Shown: positions 12,710 to 20,401, counted from the stretch's first letter. The stretch is DNA of 21,237 bases from Rubritepida sp. (GCA_007129145.1 SKWC01000180.1:1-21237), one strand, 5' to 3'. The notes: generated by a model from the letters alone, not told the origin. Translations and numbers: made by a program.

Positions 12710-13702
12710 TCAGTTCATGTTGCGGAGAACCTGGCGCCATACCCGCAGGAAGTTGCCCGACCACAGCAGCCCGATCTCGCGCGGGCCATAGCCGCGGCGC
12801 GCCAGTTCGGCGGTGACGTTCGCCGTCTCGCCGGCATTGCGCCAGCCCTCCACCCCGCCGCCGCCGTCGAAATCCGAGGAGATGCCGACGTGGTCGAGGC
12901 CGATGCGGCGCACCGCATGCTCCACATGGTCCACGAGGTCGGCCACCGTGGCGCGCGGCGCAGCCTGGCTGCCCGCGCCGGCGCGGAGGAAATGCGACAC
13001 GGCGGTGACCTGGGCGATCCCGCCGCAGGCGCGCAGCGCGTCCAGTTGCTCGTCGTCGAGGTTGCGCGGATGCGCGCAGAGTGCGGCGCAGGCCGTGTGC
13101 GTCACCGCGACCGGCGCGCGGGATATTTCGCAGGCCTGCAGCATCCCCGCCCGCGCGACATGGGCGCAATCGGCCATCAGCCCGACCCGGTTCATCTCGG
13201 CCAGCGCGGCGCGGCCCAGCGCCGACAGCCCGCCATGCTCCTGCGCCCCATCGCCGAGCTCGGCCCGGGGGCGGGCGCTGTCGGACAGGGCATTGTGCCC
13301 GTCATGGGTGATGGTGAGGTAGATGGCCCCCAGCCGCCGCCAGGCGGCGATGCGCCCCAGGTCATGGCCCATGGCGTAGCCATTCTCGACCGCCGAGAGT
13401 ACGGCCGGGATGCCGGCGGCGAAGGCGGCCTCCAGCGCGTCGGGAGTGTCGCAGAAGCGTGTGGCGCGGCCATCGGCGCGGCCGCGGATGTGGCGCAGCA
13501 TGGCATCGGCGCGGGCGGCGGCCGCGGCGTGGCCGGCATGGTCGCGCGGGCCCTGCGGCGTGTAGGCGATGAACACCGCGGCCGCCATGCCGCCCGCGCG
13601 CATCTTGGGCAGGTCCACGCAGCGATCCGTCGCGCCCAGCCAGTCCGGCGGGTCGGGCCAGCGGATGTCTATATGGGTGTCGAGGATCAGGGGCTGGGTC
13701 AT
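12710..13702 (-). CDS. Membrane dipeptidase homologue (peptidase M19)
   Basis: M19 enzymes are binuclear zinc hydrolases acting on dipeptides, often with a D-residue. The 330-residue protein retains the metal set: His10 and Asp12 (DTHID), Glu106 (VENG), His181 (ADCAH) and His202 (VTHTAC), plus Asp277 in SSDFDG. The family strings YLTITHDGHN (128-137) and HPRNLDDEQLDA are present. There is no signal peptide, so it is cytoplasmic, as is usual for bacterial members. The ATG at 13702 gives the canonical N-terminus. It lies 93 bases upstream of pntAA on the same strand; a shared transcript is possible but not shown. Confidence 0.93.
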   Translation of the reverse strand: MTQPLILDTHIDIRWPDPPDWLGATDRCVDLPKMRAGGMAAAVFIAYTPQGPRDHAGHAAAAARADAMLRHIRGRADGRATRFCDTPDALEAAFAAGIPAVLSAVENGYAMGHDLGRIAAWRRLGAIYLTITHDGHNALSDSARPRAELGDGAQEHGGLSALGRAALAEMNRVGLMADCAHVARAGMLQACEISRAPVAVTHTACAALCAHPRNLDDEQLDALRACGGIAQVTAVSHFLRAGAGSQAAPRATVADLVDHVEHAVRRIGLDHVGISSDFDGGGGVEGWRNAGETANVTAELARRGYGPREIGLLWSGNFLRVWRQVLRNMN

Positions 13703-13770
13703 GCGGCGCGGTCCGGAAGCTTTCGCGCAAGGTCAGCCCGAATGCGCCACCCCCGCAAGGGCGCGGCGGT

Positions 13771-13823
13771 TCAGCGCGCGGACGCGCGTCCGGTTCAGCG
13801 CGCGCCGACGCGGGTCCGGCTCA
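13771..13823. repeat. Tandem duplication at the 3' end of the coiled-coil gene
   Basis: A 26-base unit (13795-13820) ending the coiled-coil gene, including its stop, is repeated next to it as a 24-base copy (13771-13794) with a two-base gap and two substitutions; a third TCA begins at 13821. Both units start TCAGCGCGCG. The inner copy contains the palindrome GGACGCGCGTCC (13780-13791). Confidence 0.6.
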
Positions 13824-14103
13824 ACCACCCTTCCGCGATGGCCTCGAGGCGCAGCGCCTGCTGCCGTGTGGCCAGCACATCCGCATGGGTGGCGGCGAGC
13901 CGCCCGCGGTAGCGGTGCAGGCTGTCCTCGAGTTCCGCCACCGCGCCGCCCAGCGCGCCGAGATGGGCGCGGAACTCCGTCATCGCATCCCGCTGCTCAT
14001 CCAGGGCGTTCTCCAGGCTGCGCAACGCCGCCTGCAGGCGGTCCTCGGCGCGGCGCTCGGCCGGGAAGGGCAGGATTTGTGCGCTGCTTGGCATCCCGGA
14101 CAT
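13795..14103 (-). CDS. Small coiled-coil protein of unknown function
   Basis: The 102-residue product has a short N-terminal tail (MSGMPSSAQILPFPAERR) and then one long, highly charged helical region (about 18-93: LQAALRSLENALDEQRDAMTEFRAHLGALG, LEDSLHRYRGRL) with heptad-like leucines. It has no signal peptide, membrane helix or cysteine. The ATG at 14103 is chosen because GAGGGAG lies 7 bases upstream; an ATG at 14094 and a TTG at 14121 are alternatives. The 'ILPFPAERR' tail resembles N-termini I have seen on alphaproteobacterial cytoplasmic proteins, but I assign no family. It has its own candidate promoter. Confidence 0.75.
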   Translation of the reverse strand: MSGMPSSAQILPFPAERRAEDRLQAALRSLENALDEQRDAMTEFRAHLGALGGAVAELEDSLHRYRGRLAATHADVLATRQQALRLEAIAEGWLSRTRVGAR

Positions 14104-14133
14104 GGGGCGGCTCCCTCGCAAAATCTGAAGGAA

Positions 14134-14162
14134 CCATTAATCCGTCTCGTTCTGCGAGACAA
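14134..14162 (-). promoter_or_regulatory. Candidate promoter with embedded inverted repeat
   Basis: On the minus strand TTGTCT (14162-14157) and TAATGG (14139-14134) are 17 bases apart, in an AT-richer patch 31 bases before the coiled-coil gene. GTCTCG-N5-CGAGAC (14144-14160), a perfect 6-bp inverted repeat, fills the spacer and overlaps the -35, which suggests a repressor operator. Confidence 0.45.
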
Positions 14163-14187
14163 TACCTAAAAAACACTCTTCGCGGCG

Positions 14188-14628
14188 TCAGCCCAGCAGG
14201 GGCACTGCCAGGCAGATCGCCGCGCCCACCGAGAGCACCCAGCGCAGCCGCATGTAGTCCGCGGGGACCAGGCCATGCCGCGCCGCCGTCTGCTCAAGCG
14301 CGGCCGTCAGCAGCACGCCGCCCGCCAGCAGCGGCAGCGCGGCGGTCTCGAACAGCAGCATCGCCGCCCAGGCCCCCAGCGAGGGCAGCACGCCCAGGCC
14401 CAGCCGCCAGGGCGTGGCCCAGGCTTCCTGCGGCGGGGCGCGCAGCGCCAGCCCCCAATGCACCGCGCCCAGGAAGGACAGGATGACCGCGCCATAGGCG
14501 ATCAGCGCCCCGCGCGCCACGCCGCTCCAGTGTTCGGGCGCGAGCACCACCCCCAGCGCGGCCGCCGCGAAGGGCAGCAACCCGGCAAGGCCCAGAATCC
14601 ACATGAGGCGAGAGGCGGCGGCGTCCAT
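14188..14628 (-). CDS. DUF3429 family membrane protein
   Basis: The 146-residue inner-membrane protein has four or five hydrophobic helices (about 8-29, 41-63, 75-93, 95-111 and 129-145). The segment ARGALIAYGAVILSFLGAVHWGLAL (about 38-62) is the conserved core of DUF3429. The family has no established biochemical role. The ATG at 14628 is chosen because the family starts near the first helix; an in-frame ATG at 14655 would add nine residues, and neither has a strong RBS. It is divergent from the CNNM gene with an 85-base gap. Confidence 0.82.
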   Translation of the reverse strand: MDAAASRLMWILGLAGLLPFAAAALGVVLAPEHWSGVARGALIAYGAVILSFLGAVHWGLALRAPPQEAWATPWRLGLGVLPSLGAWAAMLLFETAALPLLAGGVLLTAALEQTAARHGLVPADYMRLRWVLSVGAAICLAVPLLG

Positions 14629-14701
14629 GCCCCGCACATCAGCCGCAAGCCGCATGCCCTGGCAAGGGGGCTGGGCAATACCCGTGCGTGCGCCTCTGCT
14701 C

Positions 14702-14707
14702 TATACG
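14702..14707 (+). promoter_or_regulatory. Possible -10 box giving a leaderless CNNM transcript
   Basis: TATACG ends 6 bases before the CNNM ATG, so transcription would begin at or next to the A of the start codon. No Shine-Dalgarno is visible there and no clear -35 is seen 16-18 bases upstream. Confidence 0.3.
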
Positions 14708-14713
14708 CAACGC

Positions 14714-16048
14714 ATGGACTTCCCTTGGGAATGGCTGCTGGTGCTGCTGCTGGCGCTGGTCAACGGCGTCTTCGCCATGGCGGAACTCGCCGTGGTCTCG
14801 GCGCGGCGCTCGCGGCTGCTCGCGCTGCAGCGCCAGGGCCAGCGCGGCGCGGCCGAGGCCATCGCGCTGCAGGACGCGCCCCAGCGCTTCCTGCCCACGG
14901 TGCAGATCGGCATCACGCTCGTCGGCATCCTCGCCGGCGCGATCGGCGCCACCTCCCTGGCGGGGCCGCTGGGCGTGCTGCTCGACCGGCTGCCCTTCCT
15001 GCTCGGCCTGGGCGAGGCCATCGCCTTCGCGATCGTGGTGCTGTGCATCACCGCGCTGAACATGATCCTGGGCGAACTCGTGCCCAAGCAGATGGCGCTG
15101 CGCCAACCCGAGCGCTGGGCCGCCGCGCTCGCGCCGCTGCTGGTGCTGGTCGGGCGCGTCGCCGCGCCGGTGATCTGGCTGCTCTCCTGCGCATCGGCCG
15201 CGGTGCTGCGCCTGATCGGCCGTCGCGAGGCCGTCCCGCACGGCGTCACCACCGAGGAGGTGAAGGCGGTGCTGGCCGAGGGCGTGCAGGCCGGCGCGCT
15301 GCAGCCCAATGAGCGGCAGATGATCGAGCGCGTGCTGCGCCTGGCGGACCGGCCGGTGCGGGCGCTGATGACGCCGCGCCCCGAGGTGGCCTGGATCGCC
15401 GCCGACGCCCCGCGCGAGGACCTGGTGGCGCGGCTGCGCTCCGCCCCGCACACCCGCTTCGTGGTGACCGACCGCCGCATGGACCATGTGCTGGGGGTGG
15501 TGGCCGCGAAGGACCTGCTGGACCAGATGCTGGCCGGCGCGCCGCTCAACCTCGCTTCCGTGCTGCGCCAGCCCGCGATCCTGCCCGACACCCTGCCCGC
15601 GCTGGATGCCATGGAGCGGCTGCGCGCCGATGCGGTGGGCATCGCGCTGGTGCTCGACGAATACGGCAGCTTCGAGGGGGTGGTGACGGCGTCCGACCTG
15701 CTCGAGGCCATCGTGGGAGAACTCGGCCCCGCGCCCGCCTCGGAGAAGGCGGGAACGCTGGTCCGCTACGACGGCTCGGTGCTGCTGGACGGCATGATGC
15801 CGCTCGATGAGCTGCGCGGCCGGTTGAAGGGCTTCGAGCCGCCGCCCGCGGCGGCGCAGTATCACACCGTGGCGGGTCTGATGATCGCGCTGCTGCTGCG
15901 CGTGCCGAAGGAGGGCGACCGTATCGCCCATTCCGGCTGGCGCTTCGAGATCGTGGACATGGACGGCCGCCGTGTGGACAAGGTGCTGGCGGTGCGCGAG
16001 AACAGCACGCCTATCTTGCTGCCACCCCCTTCGCGATCGGCGGGATGA
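14714..16048 (+). CDS. CNNM/CorC-type hemolysin-family transporter with CBS domains
   Basis: The 444-residue protein has the standard layout: an N-terminal DUF21/CNNM membrane domain (about 1-170; helices near 5-25, 62-85, 100-120 and 137-160, with conserved GELVPKQMALRQPE 120-133), a paired CBS module (about 217-335: VRALMTPRPEVAWI, HVLGVVAAKDLL, LVLDEYGSFEGVVTASDLLEAIVGE) and a C-terminal CorC_HlyC domain (about 345-430). Such proteins are linked to magnesium or cobalt export and resistance; 'hemolysin' is a legacy name. The ATG at 14714 begins at the first helix. Its last 38 bases overlap the 3' end of gpt on the other strand. Confidence 0.93.
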   Translation: MDFPWEWLLVLLLALVNGVFAMAELAVVSARRSRLLALQRQGQRGAAEAIALQDAPQRFLPTVQIGITLVGILAGAIGATSLAGPLGVLLDRLPFLLGLGEAIAFAIVVLCITALNMILGELVPKQMALRQPERWAAALAPLLVLVGRVAAPVIWLLSCASAAVLRLIGRREAVPHGVTTEEVKAVLAEGVQAGALQPNERQMIERVLRLADRPVRALMTPRPEVAWIAADAPREDLVARLRSAPHTRFVVTDRRMDHVLGVVAAKDLLDQMLAGAPLNLASVLRQPAILPDTLPALDAMERLRADAVGIALVLDEYGSFEGVVTASDLLEAIVGELGPAPASEKAGTLVRYDGSVLLDGMMPLDELRGRLKGFEPPPAAAQYHTVAGLMIALLLRVPKEGDRIAHSGWRFEIVDMDGRRVDKVLAVRENSTPILLPPPSRSAG

Positions 16049-16490
16049 ACTGCGCCTCGGTGTCCCAGGGGAACAGGATCCAGGTGTCCTGGCTGACCTC
16101 GGTCACGAAGCTGTCCACGAGGGGCTTGCCGGCGGGCTTGGCGTAGATGGTGGCGAAATGCGCGCCGGGCAGCATGGCGCGCACCAGCTTCGCGGTGGTG
16201 CCGGTGTCCACCAGATCATCCACGACCAGCCAACCCGTTCCATCGGCCGCGGCGGCGGGGGGCTTGGCGACGCGGGGCTCGCCGCGCGTCTCCTCGTCAT
16301 AGGTCAGGATGCTGACCGTCTCGATGACGCGGCATTCCAGCTCGCGCGCGATGATGGCGGCCGGGATGAGCCCGCCGCGGGTGATCGCGACCACCCCCTG
16401 GAAGGGGCCGCGCTCGATCAGCCGCCACGCCAGGGCCTTCGCGTCGCGGTGCAGCTGTTCCCAGCCCACGGTGAAGTAGCGCTGCGCCAT
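16011..16490 (-). CDS. gpt: Xanthine-guanine phosphoribosyltransferase
   Basis: Gpt salvages xanthine and guanine by transferring phosphoribosyl from PRPP. The 159-residue protein has the PRPP-binding loop LVVDDLVDTGTT (88-99), the ITRGGLIPA loop (37-45) and the C-terminal ILFPWD (138-143) with the base-stacking Trp, all typical of the E. coli-type enzyme. The ATG at 16490 gives the family N-terminus (QRYFTVGWEQLHRD). It follows the tRNA-binding protein gene on the same strand, whose stop overlaps this start region, so the two are likely cotranscribed. Its 3' end overlaps the convergent CNNM gene. Confidence 0.95.
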   Translation of the reverse strand: MAQRYFTVGWEQLHRDAKALAWRLIERGPFQGVVAITRGGLIPAAIIARELECRVIETVSILTYDEETRGEPRVAKPPAAAADGTGWLVVDDLVDTGTTAKLVRAMLPGAHFATIYAKPAGKPLVDSFVTEVSQDTWILFPWDTEAQFIPPIAKGVAAR

Positions 16491-16491
16491 C

Positions 16492-16833
16492 TCAATGCAT
16501 CCTGCCGCCGTTCGGGACCGGGAAATCCGGGCGCAGCAGCACCACCGCGCCATTCTCGTCGGGCAGGCCCAGCACCAGCACCTCGCTCTCGAAGGGGCCG
16601 ATGCGCCGCGGCGGGAAGTTCACCACCGCCAGCACCTGCCGCCCGATCAGCCGGTCCGGGCTGTAGTGCACCGTGAGCTGCGCCGAGGAGCGCTTCACGC
16701 CCAGCCCCGGGCCGAAGTCCACCCACAGCCGGATCGCCGGCTTGCGCGCCTCGGGGAAGGGCTGGGCGTCCACCACCGTGCCCACGCGGATGTCGAGCCG
16801 CAGGAAATCGTCCATGGTGATGCTGTCGGTCAT
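16492..16833 (-). CDS. tRNA-binding domain protein, CsaA-like
   Basis: The 113-residue single OB-fold protein matches the CsaA/EMAP-II-type tRNA-binding domain: LDIRVGTVVDAQPFPEARKP (13-32), WVDFGPGLGVKRSSAQLT (37-54), VLAVVNFPPRRIGPF (68-82; the RIGPF signature), SEVLVLG and the C-terminal PVPNGGRMH. Family members bind tRNA and CsaA has been described as a chaperone or export factor. The ATG at 16833 gives the usual ~110-residue length; the frame is open further upstream without family similarity. Its stop at 16492 abuts the gpt start. Confidence 0.92.
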   Translation of the reverse strand: MTDSITMDDFLRLDIRVGTVVDAQPFPEARKPAIRLWVDFGPGLGVKRSSAQLTVHYSPDRLIGRQVLAVVNFPPRRIGPFESEVLVLGLPDENGAVVLLRPDFPVPNGGRMH

Positions 16834-16913
16834 GGCATCGCCGCTAGCGGATTTCGGGGCCGCGCGGGAGAGGGGGGCGGCATGCAACCGGGGCGGCTAT
16901 CCGTGGAGCGAAG

Positions 16914-16934
16914 GTTGCGGCACATTAATGCAAC
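16914..16934. promoter_or_regulatory. Inverted repeat GTTGC-N11-GCAAC upstream of the GGT operon
   Basis: GTTGC (16914-16918) and GCAAC (16930-16934) are separated by 11 bases, 24 bases before the GGT start. The spacing recalls a regulator half-site pair. An AT-rich ATTAAT lies inside and could be a -10. No named operator is claimed. Confidence 0.35.
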
Positions 16935-16958
16935 GACTTCCGCCGGAGGACCCAGGCC

Positions 16959-18563
16959 ATGCGCGACTTCCACCTGCCCGGACGCAGCCCCGTGATCGCG
17001 GGGCGCGGCATGGCCGCCACCTCCATGCCCGCCGCCTCGCTGGCCGCCGTCGAGGTGTTGAAGGCCGGCGGCAATGCGCTGGACGGCGCCATCGCCGCCG
17101 CCGCCATGCTCGGCGTGATCGAGCCGCAGAGCACGGGCATCGGCGGCGACTGCTTCTGCCTCTACGCCCCGGCCGGCACGGGGCAGGTCATCGCGCTGAA
17201 CGGATCGGGCCGCGCGCCGGCCGCCGCCACGCCCGAGGCGCTGCGCGGCGCGGGGCTGAGCGCCATGCAGCCGCTCTCGCCGCATTCGGTGACCATCCCG
17301 GGCGCCGTGTCGGCCTGGCAGACGCTGAACGCCGCCTTCGGGCGCAAGGAACTCGGCTTCCTGCTGCAGCCGGCGATCCGCGCCGCCGAGGAGGGCTTCT
17401 TCGTGCATGCGCGGGTGGCGCATGACTGGCGCGAGGCGCAGGGCAAGCTCGGCCAGCACCCGGCCACGGCGCGGCACTACCTGCCCGGCGGCCGCCCGCC
17501 CGCCATGGGTGAGCGCATGCGCTTCCCCGCCCTGGCCGCCACGCTGCGCGCCATCGCCAAGGATGGCGCGCGCGGCTTCTACGAAGGGCCGGTGGCGGCC
17601 GACATGGTGGCGACCCTGCGCGCGCTGGGCGGGCTGCACACCGAGGCCGACTTCGCGGACAGCCTGCTGGGCGCCGAATTCGTCGAGCCGATCCAGCGGC
17701 GCTGGCGCGGCCTCGACATCTTCCAGTGCCCGCCCAACGGCACCGGCATCATCACGCTGATGATCCTTGGCATGCTGGAGCGCTTCCCCCCGCCCGAGGG
17801 CGGGGCGATGGGCCTCACGCGGCTGCACCGCCACATCGAGGCCGCCCGGCTGGCCTATCGCGACCGCGACGCCTTCGTGGCCGACCCCGCCCAGGTCGAG
17901 GTGCCGGTCGGCCACCTGCTGTCGGATTCCTACCTGCAGGCGCTGGCGGCCGGCATCCGCGAAGGCCGGGCCATGGCGGAACTGCCGCCGGCCGGCGAGG
18001 CGCTGTTCCCGGTGCATGCCGACACCGTCTATCTCTGCGTGGTGGATGAGGAGGGCAATGCGTGCTCCTTCATCAACTCGCTGTTCGAGAGCTTCGGCTC
18101 CGGCATCCTGGCGGAGGACAGCGGCGCGCTGCTGCACAACCGCGGCTACGGCTTCCGCCTGCAGGAGGGGCATCCGAACTGCATCGCGCCGCGCAAGCGG
18201 CCGATGCACACCATCATCCCCGGCATGGCGATGCAGGACGGCCAGGCGCTGATGCCCTTCGGCGTGATGGGCGGGCATTTCCAGCCGATGGGCCAGTCGC
18301 TGCTGCTCAGCAACATGTTCGAGTTCGGGATGGATGTGCAGGAGGCGCTGGACGCGCCGCGCCTGTTCCCGCGCGATGGCCAGATCCAGATGGAGCGCGG
18401 CCTGCCGCCCGCCATCACCGAGGGCCTCGCCGGGCTGGGCCACGCGCCCATCCCCTGGGACAAGCCGCATGGCGGCGGCCAGGCCATCGTCATCGACCGC
18501 GCCCGCGGCTGCCTGATCGGCGGCAGCGACCCGCGCAAGGACGGCTGCGTCATCGGCTATTGA
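16959..18563 (+). CDS. ggt: Gamma-glutamyltransferase family protein (YwrD-like)
   Basis: GGT-family Ntn-hydrolases self-cleave before a Thr that then attacks gamma-glutamyl bonds. The 534-residue proenzyme has AGGNALDGAIAAA (36-48), PQSTGIGGDCF (56-66), PPNGTGI and, at the cleavage site, HADT356VYLCVVDEEGNACS. The Thr-Thr-His of classical GGT is replaced by Thr-Val-Tyr, as in the YwrD-like subgroup. The small-subunit motifs FESFGSGI, LLHNRGYGF and MGGHFQPMGQ follow. No signal peptide is present, so it is probably cytoplasmic, unlike periplasmic GGT. GGAGG 10 bases upstream supports the ATG at 16959. An amidase follows after 19 bases, suggesting joint degradation of a gamma-glutamyl compound or amide. 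Confidence 0.93.
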   Translation: MRDFHLPGRSPVIAGRGMAATSMPAASLAAVEVLKAGGNALDGAIAAAAMLGVIEPQSTGIGGDCFCLYAPAGTGQVIALNGSGRAPAAATPEALRGAGLSAMQPLSPHSVTIPGAVSAWQTLNAAFGRKELGFLLQPAIRAAEEGFFVHARVAHDWREAQGKLGQHPATARHYLPGGRPPAMGERMRFPALAATLRAIAKDGARGFYEGPVAADMVATLRALGGLHTEADFADSLLGAEFVEPIQRRWRGLDIFQCPPNGTGIITLMILGMLERFPPPEGGAMGLTRLHRHIEAARLAYRDRDAFVADPAQVEVPVGHLLSDSYLQALAAGIREGRAMAELPPAGEALFPVHADTVYLCVVDEEGNACSFINSLFESFGSGILAEDSGALLHNRGYGFRLQEGHPNCIAPRKRPMHTIIPGMAMQDGQALMPFGVMGGHFQPMGQSLLLSNMFEFGMDVQEALDAPRLFPRDGQIQMERGLPPAITEGLAGLGHAPIPWDKPHGGGQAIVIDRARGCLIGGSDPRKDGCVIGY

Positions 18564-18582
18564 GCAGGAGAGAATCCCCACC

Positions 18583-20079
18583 ATGACCGAAGCCTGCGAA
18601 CTTCCCGCCCGCGTCGCGCGGCGGCTGATCGGCCAGAAGCGCCTTTCCCCGGTGGAATTGCTGGAATCCTGCCTGCGCCGGATCGAGGCCATCAACCCCG
18701 CGGTCAACGCCATGACCGCGATGGATGCGGACACCGCCCGCGCCGGCGCCCGCAAGGCCGAGGCGGCCGTGATGCGCGGCGTTGCGCTGGGCGCTCTGCA
18801 TGGCCTGCCGCTGGGCATCAAGGACCTGGAGGAGACGAAGGGGCTGCGCACCACCTGGGGCAGCCCGCTGTTTGCCCAGCATGTCCCCGACCGTGACGAG
18901 ATCATGGTGACTGCGCTGCGCGCGGCGGGCGGCATCGTGCTGGGCAAGACCAACGTCCCGGAATTCGGCCTGGGCGCGAACACCCGCAACACCGTCTATG
19001 GCGCGACCGGCAACCCCTTCAACCCGGCGCACAGCGCGGCTGGGTCCTCGGGCGGTTCGGCGGTGGCGCTGGCCTGCGACATGGTGCCGCTGGCCTCGGG
19101 CTCGGACACCGGGGGGTCGCTGCGCAACCCCGCCGCCTTCTGCGGCATCGTGGGCTACCGGCCCTCGCCGGGGGTGGTGCCGGGGGAACGGCGCGGCCAT
19201 GGCTGGAACCCGCTGTCCGTGCTGGGGCCGATGGCGCGCGACGTGCCGGACCTGTGCCTGATGCTGTCGGCCATGGCGGATGACCACAAGATGGACCCGC
19301 TGTCCTACACCCTGCCCGACCGGGCGGTGCGCGGGCAGCCCTGGATCTACTGGCCGCCGCGCCTGCCGGACCTCTCCAGCCTGCGCCTCGCCGCCACCGA
19401 GGATTTCGGCCAGGCGCTGGTCGAGGGCGTGGTGCGGCGCAAGTTCCGCCGCATCGTGGACGCCTGCGGCGGGCTGTTCGGCCGGGTCGAGGCCGCCACG
19501 CCCGATGTGACCGGCGGCGACGAGGCCTTCGAGGTGCTGCGCGCCTCGGGCGCGCTGGCGGCGCACCTGAAGAAGGTGCGCGAGACGCCCGACCAATGCG
19601 GGCCCAACATCATCGCCAATGTCGAGGAGGGGCTGGGCTACACGCTGGAGCACCAGGCGCGCGCGGCCTCGTTGCAGACCGCGATCTACCGCCATTTCCA
19701 GCGCTTCTTCGACGATCACGACGTGCTGATCACGCCGGCCATCGCGATCAGCCCGCGCCCCTGGCGCGAGCTGTTCCCCAGCGAGATCGACGGCCAGCCC
19801 ACCCGGACCTACTTCCACTGGCTGGCGCTGGCCTACTACGTCACGCTGACGGGGCACCCCTGCATCAGCCTGCCGGTGGGCCTGGATGAGAAGGGCTTCC
19901 CCTTCGGGCTGCAGATCGTGGGCCCGCGCGGCGGCGATGCGATGGTGCTGGGGGTCGCGGCCGCGCTGGAGGAGGCCTTCGCCGGCGACGCCGAGCTGGG
20001 TCGCCCCAGGCCCAACCTCGCGGCGCTGGCTGCCGCGCCGCCGATCAGCGCGATGGAGGGGTTCCTCGGCTTCGGCTGA
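18583..20079 (+). CDS. Amidase (amidase signature family)
   Basis: This 498-residue enzyme hydrolyses amide bonds by the Ser-cisSer-Lys triad. All parts are visible: Lys80 in PLGIKDLEET, the cis-Ser at 155 in SAAGSSGGSA (151-160) and the nucleophile Ser179 in SGSDTGGSLR (172-181); the 24-residue distance between the serines matches known members. FGLGANTRNTVYGATGNPFNP precedes the Ser/Gly motif. The C-terminus FGLQIVGPRGGDAMVL is typical. It is not GatA by context, as no gatB or gatC is adjacent. AGGAGA precedes the ATG. It is the second gene after GGT in an apparent two-gene operon with no transporter attached. Confidence 0.93.
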   Translation: MTEACELPARVARRLIGQKRLSPVELLESCLRRIEAINPAVNAMTAMDADTARAGARKAEAAVMRGVALGALHGLPLGIKDLEETKGLRTTWGSPLFAQHVPDRDEIMVTALRAAGGIVLGKTNVPEFGLGANTRNTVYGATGNPFNPAHSAAGSSGGSAVALACDMVPLASGSDTGGSLRNPAAFCGIVGYRPSPGVVPGERRGHGWNPLSVLGPMARDVPDLCLMLSAMADDHKMDPLSYTLPDRAVRGQPWIYWPPRLPDLSSLRLAATEDFGQALVEGVVRRKFRRIVDACGGLFGRVEAATPDVTGGDEAFEVLRASGALAAHLKKVRETPDQCGPNIIANVEEGLGYTLEHQARAASLQTAIYRHFQRFFDDHDVLITPAIAISPRPWRELFPSEIDGQPTRTYFHWLALAYYVTLTGHPCISLPVGLDEKGFPFGLQIVGPRGGDAMVLGVAAALEEAFAGDAELGRPRPNLAALAAAPPISAMEGFLGFG

Positions 20080-20110
20080 GGCCCCAGCCAGCGCCGGTGA
20101 TGGTCGGGCC

Positions 20111-20401
20111 CTACCAGCGGCGGTAGTGGTAGCGCGGCTGCCGGTAGTAGCCCCGCGGCTGCTGATAGTACCGCGGCTGCTGGTAGTAGCCGCGGCGGTA
20201 GCTGGCCCGCGGCGCCGGCCGATAGTAGTGGTGGTTGCGCACCCGCGGCTGGCTGGCAGCGCCGATGGCAAGCCCCGCCGCAGCACCCACCCCTGCGCCG
20301 ACCAGCGCGGTGGCCACCGGGTCGGGTCGGCCATACTGGTCGGTGCAGGCCGTGAAGCCCAGCAGCCCAGTCAGCATGAGCGCCGTGAACAGTCTCTTCA
20401 T
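20111..20401 (-). CDS. Small glycine-zipper lipoprotein with Tyr/Gln/Pro/Arg repeats
   Basis: The 96-residue product has a lipoprotein signal (MKRLFTALMLTGLLGFTAC, lipidation at Cys19), then a glycine-zipper-like hydrophobic segment (about 29-49: VATALVGAGVGAAAGLAIGA) as in outer-membrane glycine-zipper lipoproteins. The C-terminal half (50-96) is basic low-complexity with repeats of YYQQPR/YYRQPR. AAGGAGAATAG upstream gives a clear RBS. It lies 96 bases downstream of the Lrp-type gene on the same strand and faces the amidase. Confidence 0.85.
   Translation of the reverse strand: MKRLFTALMLTGLLGFTACTDQYGRPDPVATALVGAGVGAAAGLAIGAASQPRVRNHHYYRPAPRASYRRGYYQQPRYYQQPRGYYRQPRYHYRRW

Noticed and set aside
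13771..13823. Start of a CRISPR-like or REP repeat array
   Set aside because: There are only two adjacent copies without spacers, matching a gene 3' end; a local tandem duplication explains them.
14134..14162. Possible CtrA (TTAA-N7-TTAA) or LexA (GTTC-N7-GTTC) site in the AT-rich patch
   Set aside because: Only one TTAA half is present and the second GTTC half is missing at the required spacing.
14639..15931. 430-codon minus-strand open frame opposite the CNNM gene
   Set aside because: His/Gln/Arg-rich translation typical of antisense to GC-rich genes; the plus-strand CBS protein explains the region.
16830..18992. 720-codon minus-strand open frame opposite the GGT and amidase genes
   Set aside because: It shows no domain, is Arg/Ala/His-rich and mirrors two well-supported genes; GC-driven artefact.
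18550..20334. 594-codon minus-strand open frame opposite the amidase
   Set aside because: Low-complexity composition, spans the real amidase in antisense and runs out of frame through the lipoprotein gene.
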